Assembly: GCA_024742355.1 (NCBI GenBank)
Contig: JANSYM010000005.1
Coordinates: forward strand, 1 to 64,000
Source of the DNA: Hyphomonadaceae bacterium
GTDB taxonomy: Bacteria > Pseudomonadota > Alphaproteobacteria > Caulobacterales > Hyphomonadaceae
Reading direction: 5' to 3'
DNA: 64,000 nucleotides
Part shown: piece by piece, positions 8,308 to 17,713 of the stretch
Position numbering within the stretch: the stretch's first letter is position 1
Layout of the letters: the number at the start of each line of letters is the position of its first letter
The notes under the pieces: generated by a model
What the model was told of the DNA's origin: nothing
Databases searched by the model: none
What the model saw: the letters and a program-made list of their open reading frames with translations, nothing else
Position numbers and translations under genes: made by a program

Positions 8308-10584
8308 ATGACTGATACATCCGCGATCATCGCCGCCATGCAGGCTGAGCAGACCGAGACCGATGCCGCCGGACACGGCATCAATGCTGAGGAATGGCAT
8401 CGCCTCATCACCCGCCTGAACCGCAAGCCGAACCTGGTTGAACTCGGCATCTATTCGGTGATGTGGTCAGAGCATTGCTCGTACAAATCTTCGCGCCGGC
8501 ACTTGTCCAAGTTCCCGACCAAGAACAAGCATGTCATTCAGGGCCCGGGTGAGAATGCCGGGGTGATCGATATTGGCGACGGCCAGGCGGCGGTCTTCAA
8601 GATGGAGAGCCACAACCACCCGTCCTATATCGAGCCCTATCAAGGCGCCGCGACCGGGGTGGGCGGCATTCTGCGCGATGTCTTCACCATGGGCGCGCGC
8701 CCGATTGCGCTGGTCAATGCGCTGCGCTTCGGTGATCCGAGCCATCCCAAGACGCGCAGCCTGGTGGCGGGCGTGGTCGCCGGCATTGGCGGTTATGGCA
8801 ATTGCGTCGGCGTGCCGACCGTGGCCGGCGAGACCGAATTCCACTCTGGCTATAATGGCAACATCCTGGTCAATGCGATGGCGGTTGGCCTGGCTGATCA
8901 GGACAAGATCTTCTATGCCCGCGGCGCGACGCCCGGCAACCCGATCTTCTATGTCGGCTCCAAGACCGGGCGCGACGGCATTCACGGCGCGACCATGGCC
9001 TCAGCCGAATTCTCCGAGGGCGATGAGGACAATCGCCCGACGGTTCAGGTCGGCGACCCGTTCACCGAGAAACTGCTGATCGAAGCCTGTCTCGAATTGA
9101 TGGCCACCGACGCCATCCAGGCAATCCAGGACATGGGCGCAGCCGGCCTCACCTCCTCGTCCGTCGAGATGGCCGATAGCGGCGGCGAGAATGGCGAAGG
9201 CATCGGCGTCGAGATGGACCTGGACAAGGTCCCGCAACGCGAAACCGGCATGAGCGCCTATGAGATCATGTTGTCGGAAAGCCAGGAGCGCATGCTGATG
9301 GTGCTCTACCCGGACAAGATCGACGTGGCCAAGAAAGTGTTCGAGAAATATGACCTCGATGCCGAGGTGATCGGCATGACCACTGACAGCGGCCGCATGG
9401 TGCTGAAACAGTTTGGCGAAACTGTCTGCGACATCCCGGTCGCGCCGCTCGCCGAAGACGCCCCGAACTATGACCGCCCCTGGGTCGAACCGAAGAAACG
9501 CGCGCCGCTCGATATTTCGAAATATCCCGAGCCGCAGGATTATGGTGAGGTGCTGCTGAAGCTGATGTCCTGCCCGGACATGGCCTCCAAGCGCTGGATC
9601 TGGGAGCAATATGATCGCCACGTCATGGGCGACACCGTGGACAGTTCGCAGAGCCAGGGCAATGCCGCCATTGTCCGCATTCACGGCACCAATAAAGCCC
9701 TCGCCATCACCTCCGATTGCACCCCGCGCTATGTCGCCGCCGACCCGTATGAAGGCGGCAAGCAGGCCGTCGCCGAGGCCTATCGCAACTTGTCCGCTGT
9801 CGGCGCCAAGCCGATTGCGATCACCGACAATCTGAATTTCGGCAACCCGGAAAAGCCGGAGACGATGGGCTATATCGTCAAGGCCATCGAAGGTATGGCC
9901 GAAGCCTGCCGGACCCTGGATTTCCCGGTCGTGTCCGGCAATGTCAGCCTGTACAATGAGACCGACGGGATTGCGATCCCACCGACGCCTGTGGTGGGCG
10001 GTGTTGGTCTGATCGAGGACCTCACCAAGGTGGCGACCCTGAAAGGGGCGCAGGAAGGCGACGTGCTCATCCTGATCGGCGAAACCAAGGGCCACCTTGG
10101 CGCGTCACTCTATGCGCGCGAGATCCTGGGGCTCGATGGCGAAGACGCCGGGCCGCCGCCGCCGGTGGATTTGGAGACGGAACAGAGGAACGCGGATTTT
10201 GTCCGCGAACTGGTTGAGCAAGGGCTTGTGAACGCGGTGCACGATGTCAGCGATGGCGGGATTGCCTGCGCGACGGCGGAGATGGCGTTGGCGAGTGGTG
10301 TGGGAGTAATCTTCGACCCGACAGTTAAATCAGGAATAGACAACCGCGCCTGGTTGTTTGCAGAAGACGCTGGGCGAACCATGCTTGCAATAGACAAAGA
10401 CAAAACGGCTGATTTTGTCAGCAAGTCGGCGGCGGCCAATATCGAGATGGACATTGTGGGCCAGTGCAACGAGCCAGATGCACGAGACCTCATCATTTTT
10501 GGAACTTATGGCGGAACATCCCTCTCCCGCCTCCGCGAGGCTCATGAAGGCTGGTTGCCGGGGTATATGAACAAGGTGGATTAG
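8308..10584 (+). CDS. purL: Phosphoribosylformylglycinamidine synthase subunit PurL
   Basis: The 758-residue small-type PurL converts FGAR, ATP and PurQ-supplied ammonia to FGAM. This is the form that needs separate PurQ and PurS, in contrast to the large gamma-proteobacterial enzyme. Visible landmarks are [15 protein letters not shown], with the conserved His and Lys, [21 protein letters not shown] (ATP and metal binding), and the second AIRS-like half from about 400 ([19 protein letters not shown]). It lies in the same direction as purQ, with two unrelated genes between them. Base composition matches the core genes. Confidence 0.97.
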   Translation: MTDTSAIIAAMQAEQTETDAAGHGINAEEWHRLITRLNRKPNLVELGIYSVMWSEHCSYKSSRRHLSKFPTKNKHVIQGPGENAGVIDIGDGQAAVFKMESHNHPSYIEPYQGAATGVGGILRDVFTMGARPIALVNALRFGDPSHPKTRSLVAGVVAGIGGYGNCVGVPTVAGETEFHSGYNGNILVNAMAVGLADQDKIFYARGATPGNPIFYVGSKTGRDGIHGATMASAEFSEGDEDNRPTVQVGDPFTEKLLIEACLELMATDAIQAIQDMGAAGLTSSSVEMADSGGENGEGIGVEMDLDKVPQRETGMSAYEIMLSESQERMLMVLYPDKIDVAKKVFEKYDLDAEVIGMTTDSGRMVLKQFGETVCDIPVAPLAEDAPNYDRPWVEPKKRAPLDISKYPEPQDYGEVLLKLMSCPDMASKRWIWEQYDRHVMGDTVDSSQSQGNAAIVRIHGTNKALAITSDCTPRYVAADPYEGGKQAVAEAYRNLSAVGAKPIAITDNLNFGNPEKPETMGYIVKAIEGMAEACRTLDFPVVSGNVSLYNETDGIAIPPTPVVGGVGLIEDLTKVATLKGAQEGDVLILIGETKGHLGASLYAREILGLDGEDAGPPPPVDLETEQRNADFVRELVEQGLVNAVHDVSDGGIACATAEMALASGVGVIFDPTVKSGIDNRAWLFAEDAGRTMLAIDKDKTADFVSKSAAANIEMDIVGQCNEPDARDLIIFGTYGGTSLSRLREAHEGWLPGYMNKVD

Positions 10585-10646
10585 AGCGCGAGACGCTTCC
10601 ACCCGCCCGACTGTCCCGGACGTGAGACTCTCCAGAAACATCCGAC

Positions 10647-10737
10647 GATACCTGCGCAGGCAGGTATCCATGGACGGAAAAGGCCGCGTGTCCGTCTGGC
10701 AAAGGTCTGTCCTTGGACCCCTGCCTGCGCAGGGGTC
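10647..10737. repeat. Inverted pair of REP-like hairpins (BIME-like)
   Basis: Hairpin 1 has arms GATACCTGC (10647-10655) and GCAGGTATC (10660-10668). Hairpin 2 has arms GACCCCTGC (10716-10724) and GCAGGGGTC (10729-10737). Each has a 9-bp perfect stem and a 4-base loop. Hairpin 2 is the reverse complement of hairpin 1 apart from two paired, compensating changes in the stem; the flanks TCCATGGAC and GTCCTTGGA are also inverted copies. The block lies between the convergent purL and monooxygenase genes, where it may end or protect transcripts. Confidence 0.75.
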
Positions 10738-10772
10738 TTCGGTCACTTCGGGCGAGTGAATCCGACCGCCCC

Positions 10773-12239
10773 CTAGATCAGTTCATAATCCTCGAGCTTC
10801 ACCTCGGCGACGGCGGCGGCATAGTCGCGGGTGTGGGAGGACCAGTTCTGGGTGATCTTGCCATGTTCGTTCTTGTACCAGCTATTGCAGGCCGGGTCGG
10901 CCCAGACCGTATTGCCCAGATCGGCCTGAACCTCGGCATTGAACCGGTCCTGGGCCGCCTGAGTCGGAACCATGGCGGCCTTGCCCGCTGCGCCAAGGCC
11001 ATCCAGCGCTTTCACGGCATATTCGACCTGGCGTTCAAGCATGAAGGTAATCGCATTGTGGCCGAGATTGGTGTTCGGGCCGTAGAGGACGAACAGGTTG
11101 GGGAAATCGGCGACGGTGATGCCGAGATAGGCTTCCGGATAATCGCTCCAGACCTCATTGAGATGCTTGCCATCGCGGCCCTGAACATCGACCGACCAGC
11201 GCCAGCCCGTGGTCTCGAACCCGGTCGCATAGGCAATCGCGTCGAGATCATGATGCGTGCCGGAGCTGGTCTGAATGCCGGTCGCATCAATCGCCTCAAT
11301 GCCATCGGTTTCGAGCGTGACATTGTCCCTGGTCAAAGCCGGGAAATAATCGTCCGAGATCAGGATGCGGCGACAGCCAATCGGATAGTCCGGCGTCAGC
11401 CTGGCCCGCAGGTCCGGATCCTCGACCTGCTTTTCGAGCTGGTTCATGGCGATCTTGTGATAGGCGGCGCGGCCTTCCGGGGTCCATTTGAAGGCTTGCC
11501 AGAAAAAGGTGTCGGCCTGCTCATAAATGATCTGGCGGTTGAGTGCGCCAATCTTCATGGCGAGCTCCGGATCCGTCCCCAGAAGCGCGCCTTCCTCGGC
11601 GCTCATGCTGACATCATTGCGCGGGATGACCCAGTTCGGGCTGCGCTGGAAGACGACCAGTTCCTCAACCTCTTCGGCCAGCTCCGGGATGACCTGCACA
11701 GCGCTCGCGGCGCAGCCAATGATGCCGACGCGCTTGCCTTTCATGTCGATCGAATGATCCCATTCCGCGGTGTGCGTGATCGCGCCCTTGAACGCGTCCT
11801 TGCCGGGAATAGACGGCCAGTTCGGGCGGTTGAGCTGGCCGAGCGCGCCGATCACCGCGTCGCCGGTAAAGCTGGCGCCGCTGGCCGTGGTGACGGTCCA
11901 GGTCCGGGCGTCTTCGTCCCAGACCGCCGAGACCGCTTCATCGCCGAGATGCACGTTCGGGCGCAGCTGGTAGCGGTCGACAATTTCCTCTGCATAGGCC
12001 TGGATTTCGCCCCCTTGAGGATAGGCCCGGCTCCAGTTCACCGACAGCGCGAAACTGTATTGATAAAGCGCCACCGGCACATCGCAGGCAACGCCCGGAT
12101 AGGTGTTCTGGGCCCAGGTGCCGCCGACCTTGTCGAGCTTCTCGACCATGGTGAAGCTGTGGCCGGCCTCGTGCAGCTTGATCGCCGCGCAGATACCGCC
12201 CAGCCCCGCGCCAATAATGATCACATGCTTGCCTGCCAT
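10773..12239 (-). CDS. FAD-dependent monooxygenase, Baeyer-Villiger type
   Basis: The 488-residue flavoprotein has an FAD-binding GxGxxG at 10-15 (GAGLGG), the Baeyer-Villiger fingerprint FxGxxxHxxxW(D) at 150-161 (FKGAITHTAEWD), and a second Rossmann motif for NADPH at about 172-180. In the last, GCAASA has Ala where the second Gly is common. Such enzymes insert oxygen next to a ketone or oxidise soft heteroatoms; the substrate is unknown. A good ribosome site (GGAGG) precedes the ATG at 12239. It is a single gene, about 95 bases downstream of the pheA start. Confidence 0.88.
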   Translation of the reverse strand: MAGKHVIIIGAGLGGICAAIKLHEAGHSFTMVEKLDKVGGTWAQNTYPGVACDVPVALYQYSFALSVNWSRAYPQGGEIQAYAEEIVDRYQLRPNVHLGDEAVSAVWDEDARTWTVTTASGASFTGDAVIGALGQLNRPNWPSIPGKDAFKGAITHTAEWDHSIDMKGKRVGIIGCAASAVQVIPELAEEVEELVVFQRSPNWVIPRNDVSMSAEEGALLGTDPELAMKIGALNRQIIYEQADTFFWQAFKWTPEGRAAYHKIAMNQLEKQVEDPDLRARLTPDYPIGCRRILISDDYFPALTRDNVTLETDGIEAIDATGIQTSSGTHHDLDAIAYATGFETTGWRWSVDVQGRDGKHLNEVWSDYPEAYLGITVADFPNLFVLYGPNTNLGHNAITFMLERQVEYAVKALDGLGAAGKAAMVPTQAAQDRFNAEVQADLGNTVWADPACNSWYKNEHGKITQNWSSHTRDYAAAVAEVKLEDYELI

Positions 12240-12335
12240 GACGGGCCTCCTCCGAAGTCTTTTTATATTTCAAGACAGGATGGCCGAACCTCGCCGCTTG
12301 GCAAGGGTCACGCGAGGGGAATTTTACGGGTCCGG

Positions 12336-13187
12336 TTAAGCGCCGGTATAGCCCTCACGCGCCGGATGGCGGGGATAGACGCCGAGAATTTTCAGCGAGC
12401 TCGAGAAGAAACCAAGCTCTTCCAGCGCCAGCTGAACCGAGCGCTGATCGGGGTGGCCTTCAATCTCGGCATAGAATTGCGTGGCGCTGAACGAGCCTTC
12501 GATCTGATAGCTTTCCAGCTTGGTCATGTTGACGCCATTGGTCGCGAACCCGCCCATCGCCTTGTACAGCGACGACGGAATGTTGCGGACCTGGAACAGG
12601 AAGGCGGTGACTGCCGGCCCATCTTCATGGCTGATATCGGTTGGCTCCGGCGCCATGATGACAAAGCGGGTCGTGTTATGGCTGGCATCCTCAATGTCCC
12701 AGGCGAGGATTTCGAGGCCATATTCCTGCGCCGCCAGCGCCGGCGCGATCGCGGCGGTCTTGGCATCCTGCTTCTCAGCCACGCGGCGCGCGGCGCCCGC
12801 TGTATCAGCTGCGGTGACGGCAGTGATATTGTTCTTGCGCAGATAATTGCGGCACTGGCCGAGGGCCATGACATGGCTATAGGCGCGCTCAATCTCTTCA
12901 ACCTTCGAACCCGGCAGGCCCATCAACTGGAACTTGATGCGCATGAAATGTTCGCCAATCATGTGCAGGGTCGTCGCCGGCAGCAGGTGGTGAATGTCGC
13001 CGACCCGGCCAGCAATCGTGTTCTCGACCGGGATCATTGCCAGCTGCGCCTCGCCGCTCTCGACCATGGCGATGACGTCTTCAAAGGTGCGGCAGGCCAC
13101 GGCATCATATTGTGGATACACTTCACGGCAGGCGATGTGCGAATTCGAGCCGCGCTCTCCCTGGTATGCGATCTTGCCTTGCGCCAT
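12336..13187 (-). CDS. pheA: Prephenate dehydratase
   Basis: The 283-residue stand-alone prephenate dehydratase makes phenylpyruvate in phenylalanine synthesis. The catalytic domain spans about 5-180 with IPVENTIAGRVGD and the key Thr-Arg-Phe at 173-175 (HNTTRF). A regulatory ACT domain follows (about 195-275) with KLESYQ at 223-228, the phenylalanine-binding ESRP region in its usual alphaproteobacterial form. No chorismate mutase domain is fused, so that step must be encoded elsewhere. It is divergent from the cytochrome c gene. Confidence 0.95.
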   Translation of the reverse strand: MAQGKIAYQGERGSNSHIACREVYPQYDAVACRTFEDVIAMVESGEAQLAMIPVENTIAGRVGDIHHLLPATTLHMIGEHFMRIKFQLMGLPGSKVEEIERAYSHVMALGQCRNYLRKNNITAVTAADTAGAARRVAEKQDAKTAAIAPALAAQEYGLEILAWDIEDASHNTTRFVIMAPEPTDISHEDGPAVTAFLFQVRNIPSSLYKAMGGFATNGVNMTKLESYQIEGSFSATQFYAEIEGHPDQRSVQLALEELGFFSSSLKILGVYPRHPAREGYTGA

Positions 13188-13382
13188 CTGGTCTGCGCCC
13201 TCTTTTGCTTTGGTTTACGCCTTAGCGACAACCAATTCGAAGTGAATATCCGGTTACCCAGACTGCGCGCTTTCGCCGCTGAAAAACCGGTACGCGCGAT
13301 CTGCCACATCTGTGTATATTGATCGCAAGGGAATAGCGTGCCAGAAGGCGCGCGCAAGACTTGAAATTTGAGGGATCACCTG

Positions 13383-14246
13383 ATGGGCGAGCTCGGACTG
13401 AACAAGATTTTTGGAGCGCTTCTGGCCGTAGGCCTAGTGGTGCTGGGCCTGAAGGAAGTGTCGAGCGTCGTGTTCGGCGGCGGACATCACGGTCACCATG
13501 AATACGAATCACTCAACCAATGGGCCGAGGAAAACTTCCACGGCTATCGCATCGATATCGCTGAGACCGGCGGCAGCGGTCCGGTCATTGAAGAAGTGTA
13601 CGATCTCGGCGCGCTTCTGGCGGCCGCTGACATCTCGCGCGGCGAGCGCAGCTTCAAAGCCAAATGCGCCTCGTGCCACACGATTGATCAAGGCGGCAGC
13701 GACGGTACAGGTCCGAACCTGTACGCGACCCTCGGCGCCGCCAAGCAGAGCCACGATGGCTTCAATTATTCTGGCGCCCTGTCCAATACCGAGGGCGACT
13801 GGAGCTGGGAAAACATGGATGCCTGGATCAAAAACCCAGGCTCTTATGCCCGCGGCACCAGCATGGCCTTTGCTGGCGTGAAGCGCGACGACGAGCGCGC
13901 CAGTGTCCTCGCCTATCTCGCCTCTTACAGCCCGGACGCACCGGTTCAGCCTGAGCCGCTGCCGGAAGTCGCCGCTGAAGGTGACGCTGAAGAAGCCGCC
14001 GGAGAACTCGACGAAACCGATCAGACGGTCATTGATGGCGCCGATCCGGATGCGGCTGAGCAAGCTGAAAACGCCGCGATCGAAGCCGAAGCGGCGGCTG
14101 ACCAGGCCATCGAAGAAGCTGCCAATGCCGGCACCGACGCGATTGCCGATGCCGCTGCAGCTGCCGAAGACGCCGTGACCGACGCGGCCCCAGATGCCGC
14201 TGATACGGTAGAAGAGGCTGTCGAAGAGGCTACGCCTGAGCAGTAA
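13383..14246 (+). CDS. Membrane-anchored cytochrome c with acidic tail
   Basis: The ATG at 13383 follows GAGGGA; a TTG five codons upstream is also open. The 287-residue product has an uncleaved N-terminal anchor (about 8-30), a short His-rich linker, and a class I cytochrome c domain. CASCH (95-99) binds the haem and Met161 (GTSMAFAG) is the likely sixth ligand. This is the CycM/c552-type arrangement that shuttles electrons from the bc1 complex to terminal oxidases. The last 110 residues are a very acidic Ala/Glu/Asp stretch. Its end overlaps the convergent NlpC/P60 gene by 17 bases. Confidence 0.9.
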   Translation: MGELGLNKIFGALLAVGLVVLGLKEVSSVVFGGGHHGHHEYESLNQWAEENFHGYRIDIAETGGSGPVIEEVYDLGALLAAADISRGERSFKAKCASCHTIDQGGSDGTGPNLYATLGAAKQSHDGFNYSGALSNTEGDWSWENMDAWIKNPGSYARGTSMAFAGVKRDDERASVLAYLASYSPDAPVQPEPLPEVAAEGDAEEAAGELDETDQTVIDGADPDAAEQAENAAIEAEAAADQAIEEAANAGTDAIADAAAAAEDAVTDAAPDAADTVEEAVEEATPEQ

Positions 14247-15087
14247 GCCAGTCCGGCGCTACGCCGACAGCTTCAGAGAGATTGATACGGCGGGCCCCAA
14301 GTGGCTCGCCGTATTCTTTTGCGATCCGCTCAATCGCCGGCACCAGAGGCTCGGCCATCGTGGTCATGAAGGTGCCATTCGAATGCAGGAAAGACTCGGC
14401 ATCGAGCATGATGCCGACATGCCCTTTCCAGAAGATCAGGTCGCCGCGCTGAAGAGCACCCGGCGTGTCCCAGTCCGTGACCGGCTCCCCCAGCCAGTCG
14501 CGCTGCATGTCGCTGTCGCGCGGGCAGATCACGCCGCAGGCACCAAAGGCAATCTGGACCAGGCCGGAACAATCAATGCCGTAGCAATCGCGCCCGCCCC
14601 ACAAATAGGGCGTGCCGAGAAACTGTTCGGCGACCGCAGCAGGGTCGTCTTCAACCGACTCAATTGGCGCGACGAGATGTTTGGCGATCCAGCCGACCCG
14701 TTCGAAGCGATGATAGGCGCCCTCCTCTTCACCCGCGCTGGTCAGTCGCGCGCCCATGCCGAGCAGAGCATTCGGCGTCGCCTGAATATGCGGCGCCGAA
14801 TAGGCGTGGAGGCGCGTGACCTTGACCCGGTGCGTGGGCTCGATCACCGAAGCGGCCAGCTTGCCGACCCTGGCCCAGCCGACATAGCGATCGGTCTCAT
14901 TCTGAACCAGCGCGAAGCCCTTCTCCTCATGATGCATGGTCAGGGTCTCGCCGTGCAGAAGCTGGCTGACCTGAACGGCGCCATCGCGAGGCTCCTTGTG
15001 CAGGGCCGCGATCCCGCCCGTGACCTGCAGCCGCAAGCCGTCACCGCCCGCAGGCAGGGTCAGCCGGGAATCATCAAAGGCAGGCAT
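14230..15087 (-). CDS. NlpC/P60 family cysteine peptidase with SH3 domains
   Basis: It encodes 285 residues. The N-terminal 140 form SH3b-like domains (GGIAALHKEPRDGAVQVSQLLHGE, then VKVTRLHAYSAPH). The C-terminal NlpC/P60 domain has Cys173 (DCSGLV), His223 (GHVGIM) and a third polar residue near His235/Asn237. Relatives cut gamma-D-Glu to diamino acid bonds in cell-wall peptides. There is no signal peptide, so this is the cytoplasmic type that recycles murein peptides (like YkfC) rather than a secreted endopeptidase. It is a single gene. Confidence 0.88.
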   Translation of the reverse strand: MPAFDDSRLTLPAGGDGLRLQVTGGIAALHKEPRDGAVQVSQLLHGETLTMHHEEKGFALVQNETDRYVGWARVGKLAASVIEPTHRVKVTRLHAYSAPHIQATPNALLGMGARLTSAGEEEGAYHRFERVGWIAKHLVAPIESVEDDPAAVAEQFLGTPYLWGGRDCYGIDCSGLVQIAFGACGVICPRDSDMQRDWLGEPVTDWDTPGALQRGDLIFWKGHVGIMLDAESFLHSNGTFMTTMAEPLVPAIERIAKEYGEPLGARRINLSEAVGVAPDWLTAQA

Positions 15088-15143
15088 GGCAGGCTCCGAT
15101 CTGTTTCAGACCAGATCTTATAGGCCGAAAACCAAGGAATTGT

Positions 15144-15533
15144 TTAGGCGACGGCGCGGCCAATCTCGGTCGGCGCTCCGGCGTCCAGCTCACCGGCCTC
15201 GGCCGACTGGATACGCCCGCCAAAGGCGCGCAGCCAGTCCATGCCTTCCGTCGTGCGTTCAATGTGAACGCTGCGCAGGTCATTCTCGTCCGGAATGCGG
15301 CGAATGAAATGGTTCTTCTCGAGCACATCCAGCGCGCGGGTGACCGCCGGTTTGGCAATATTGAGATGTCCCGACAGGCCGCGCACGGTGTGCGGTCCCG
15401 GGGTCAGCGCGACAGTCATCAGGACAGCCTGTTGGCGGGCCGTCATATCGGACTCATCGGAGCGGACATAGTCCGTCAGTGCGCAACGCCAAAGATCCAG
15501 AGCCTGTCTTTGTGTCATCGCCATATCGCTCAC
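15144..15533 (-). CDS. MarR family transcriptional regulator
   Basis: The 129-residue winged-helix protein has its DNA-recognition helix in LSGHLNIAKPAVTRALDVLEKNHFIRR (about 53-80) and the wing at IPDENDLRSVHIERT. It ends sooner than full-length MarR proteins, so the C-terminal dimer helix is short. It lies 67 bases downstream of the haemoglobin gene's left end, pointing the same way. Upstream, TTCG/CGAA and AATC/GATT half-sites around 15540-15570 could be its operator; this is weak. Ligand and targets are unknown. Confidence 0.8.
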   Translation of the reverse strand: MSDMAMTQRQALDLWRCALTDYVRSDESDMTARQQAVLMTVALTPGPHTVRGLSGHLNIAKPAVTRALDVLEKNHFIRRIPDENDLRSVHIERTTEGMDWLRAFGGRIQSAEAGELDAGAPTEIGRAVA

Positions 15534-15599
15534 CTCATTTCGTTTGGTAAGCGAATCAGAATCCGATTTGCGACTCGCGTAAAGAGTCCAGAGAAAATT

Positions 15600-16046
15600 T
15601 TAAGACAGCCCGGATTTCTGAAGGCTGGGAATGGAGAACATGGCCAGTTTCAGGCTTTCCGCGATGCGCTGCGCCCGCTCCATGAAATAGGGAATCACAT
15701 CTTCGGACGGCGCCAGGTCCCGCACCGTCTCTTCGAACAGGCCGAGCCAGACGGCGAAGTCTTCCTTCGCAACGCCAGAGAGTTTCTGATGCGCCGGAAC
15801 CGGCTTGCCGGAATAGCGGCCCGTATTCATCGCCACCGAGGACCAGAAGTCCTTCATCTTCGGCAAGTGTTCGTCCCAGTCTTCGATCGCCTGTCCGAAG
15901 ATCGGACCGAGCCGGTCATGCGCCCGCACGCGGGTATAGAAGGTCTCGACCAGATTTGAGATGAAGGCCTCATCAATCCCCATCGCCGCAGCACGGGCCT
16001 GGATTTCAGCGCGGCGCTGCTCGGCGCTGCGTACGCGATAGGTCAT
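15600..16046 (-). CDS. Group III truncated haemoglobin
   Basis: The 148-residue globin starts at the ATG giving MTYRVRSAEQ; 12 more upstream codons are open but lack support. The proximal haem ligand is His86 (VPAHQKL), Trp100 is the group III-specific G8 Trp, and Phe/Tyr residues of the distal pocket lie in VETFYTRV (B helix). RLGPIF (about 45-50) and HLPKMKDFW are typical of this class. Group III globins bind O2 and NO but their role is poorly known. The gene stands between serA and marR in the same direction, but an internal 8-bp hairpin sits just upstream. Confidence 0.9.
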   Translation of the reverse strand: MTYRVRSAEQRRAEIQARAAAMGIDEAFISNLVETFYTRVRAHDRLGPIFGQAIEDWDEHLPKMKDFWSSVAMNTGRYSGKPVPAHQKLSGVAKEDFAVWLGLFEETVRDLAPSEDVIPYFMERAQRIAESLKLAMFSIPSLQKSGLS

Positions 16047-16072
16047 GGCGTTACGGTCTCCTTGGTGAAGCA

Positions 16073-16093
16073 GGGCGACCATGACGGTCGCCC
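16073..16093 (-). other. GC-rich hairpin between serA and the globin gene
   Basis: GGGCGACC (16073-16080) and GGTCGCCC (16086-16093) form a perfect 8-bp stem with a 5-base loop, 22 bases past the serA stop. There is no T-tract on the minus strand after it, so it is not a canonical intrinsic terminator. It could stabilise the serA mRNA end or assist factor-dependent termination. Confidence 0.4.
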
Positions 16094-16114
16094 AACTTCA
16101 ATCCGTATTTGCCC

Positions 16115-17713
16115 TTAGAAACTCAGGACTCTCGCATAGCGAACGTGCGGCAATGCCTTGAGCTGTTTGACCAGGTCAGTGGACGGCTCGCTATCAATGC
16201 CGATCAGGGCAATTGCTTCGCCGCCCGCATCGGTGCGACCGAGATGGAAGGTCGCGATGTTGATGTCTTCCTTGCCCAGCAGCACACCGAGAGAACCGAT
16301 AAAGCCGGGCTTGTCGAGATTGTTGACGTAAAGAACCTTCGGACTGAAATCGCCTTCCAGTGCCATGCCTTTGACTTCGACGATGCGAGGCTGTCCGGCA
16401 ATCAGGGTCCCGGCGAGCGAACGCCAGCCCGGATTGGGATCATTCTCGGTTCGCTTGGTCAGCACCTTGATGCGGATCAGGCTGTCATAGACCGGGCTGT
16501 CCTCTGTTTTCGACTCTGCCAGTTTGACACCCGTATCGTGCAGGATCGCTGGCGCCGAGACCATGTTCACATCGCCGCGCGAGGCGCGCAACAGCCCGGC
16601 CAGAGCTGCAGCGGTGAGCGGCTTGCGATTGAGCTCGCTGACTTCGCCTTCATATTCGATGACGACTTCCTCAAACCCGTAATCGCTGATCTGTCCGGCA
16701 AACAGGCCGAGCTTTTCAGCAAGCGCCGCAAACGGCTTGAGCCGCGGCGCCTCGTCGGCTGTGATCGATGGCATGTTGAGCGCATTGGTAACCGCGCCAG
16801 TGAGAAGATAATCGCTCATCTGTTCCGCCACTTGCAGGGCGACATTCTCCTGCGCTTCCGAGGTCGCCGCGCCCAGGTGCGGCGTCGCGATGAAGTTCGG
16901 CGCCCCGAACAGGACATTGTCCTTGGCAGGCTCCTCAGCGAACACGTCGAAGGCCGCGGCGGCGATATGACCGGAGGTCAGAAGCTCGGCGACGGCGGCT
17001 TCATCAACGAGACCGCCACGCGCGCAGTTGACCAGGATCACCCCAGGCTTGGTCTTGGCCAGGGCTTCAGCCGAAAGGATGTTGCGCGTCTGATCGGTCA
17101 GCGGTGTGTGCAGCGTGATCGCATCGGCGCGGGTCAGCATCGCACCCAGGTCCTCGGCTTTCTCCACGCCGAGTTCGATCGCGCGCTCTTCAGTCAGGAA
17201 GGGATCATAAGCGAGCACTTTCATCTGCAGGCCCTTGGCCCGTTCAGCAACGCGGGCGCCGATGTTCCCGCAACCAATCATGCCGAGCGTCTTGTAAGAA
17301 AGCTCGGTGCCCATGAAGGCCTTCTTCGGCCAGTCACCCGCCTGCGTCCCGGCATTCGCCGCTGGGATCTGACGGGCCGCCGCGAACATCATCGCGATGG
17401 CATGCTCGGCGGTGGTGACGGCATTGCCGAACGGCGTGTTCATGACCACGACGCCCTTCGAGGTCGCCGCCTTGATGTCGATATTGTCAACGCCGATCCC
17501 GGCCCGGCCAATGACTTTGAGATTGTCGGCAGCGGCGATCACGTCGGCGTCTGGCTTGCAGGCCGAACGAACGACCAGGCCGTCAAATTCAGGGATCTTG
17601 GCGATCAGCTCATCCTTGCTGAGGCCAACTGCGGTTTCAGTTTCCAGGCCGCGATTGTGGAAGATCTCCACCGCCGCCGGGGCGAGTTTGTCTGCTATCA
17701 GAACTTTAGGCAT
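16115..17713 (-). CDS. serA: D-3-phosphoglycerate dehydrogenase
   Basis: The 532-residue long-type SerA oxidises 3-phosphoglycerate to 3-phosphohydroxypyruvate, the first step of serine synthesis, with NAD+. It has the catalytic/NAD domain with GMIGCGNIGARVAERA (NAD-binding, about 145-160), NCARGGLVDE with the catalytic Arg, and TPHLGAATSEAQ with the catalytic His. An intervening ASB domain follows, then a C-terminal ACT domain (about 455-532, IATFHLGRTDAGGEAIALIG) likely to sense serine. It is the last gene of serC-GNAT-serA, its start overlapping the acetyltransferase stop by 8 bases; GGAG precedes the ATG. Confidence 0.97.
   Translation of the reverse strand: MPKVLIADKLAPAAVEIFHNRGLETETAVGLSKDELIAKIPEFDGLVVRSACKPDADVIAAADNLKVIGRAGIGVDNIDIKAATSKGVVVMNTPFGNAVTTAEHAIAMMFAAARQIPAANAGTQAGDWPKKAFMGTELSYKTLGMIGCGNIGARVAERAKGLQMKVLAYDPFLTEERAIELGVEKAEDLGAMLTRADAITLHTPLTDQTRNILSAEALAKTKPGVILVNCARGGLVDEAAVAELLTSGHIAAAAFDVFAEEPAKDNVLFGAPNFIATPHLGAATSEAQENVALQVAEQMSDYLLTGAVTNALNMPSITADEAPRLKPFAALAEKLGLFAGQISDYGFEEVVIEYEGEVSELNRKPLTAAALAGLLRASRGDVNMVSAPAILHDTGVKLAESKTEDSPVYDSLIRIKVLTKRTENDPNPGWRSLAGTLIAGQPRIVEVKGMALEGDFSPKVLYVNNLDKPGFIGSLGVLLGKEDINIATFHLGRTDAGGEAIALIGIDSEPSTDLVKQLKALPHVRYARVLSF

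Noticed and set aside
10713-13322. Very long open frame on the plus strand across the monooxygenase and pheA genes
   Set aside because: It is the antisense shadow of two well-supported leftward genes; its product has no family signature and is rich in Arg/His/Ala as GC-rich shadows are.
16073-16093. serA terminator
   Set aside because: The hairpin is perfect but lacks a T-tract, so it is listed only as a hairpin.
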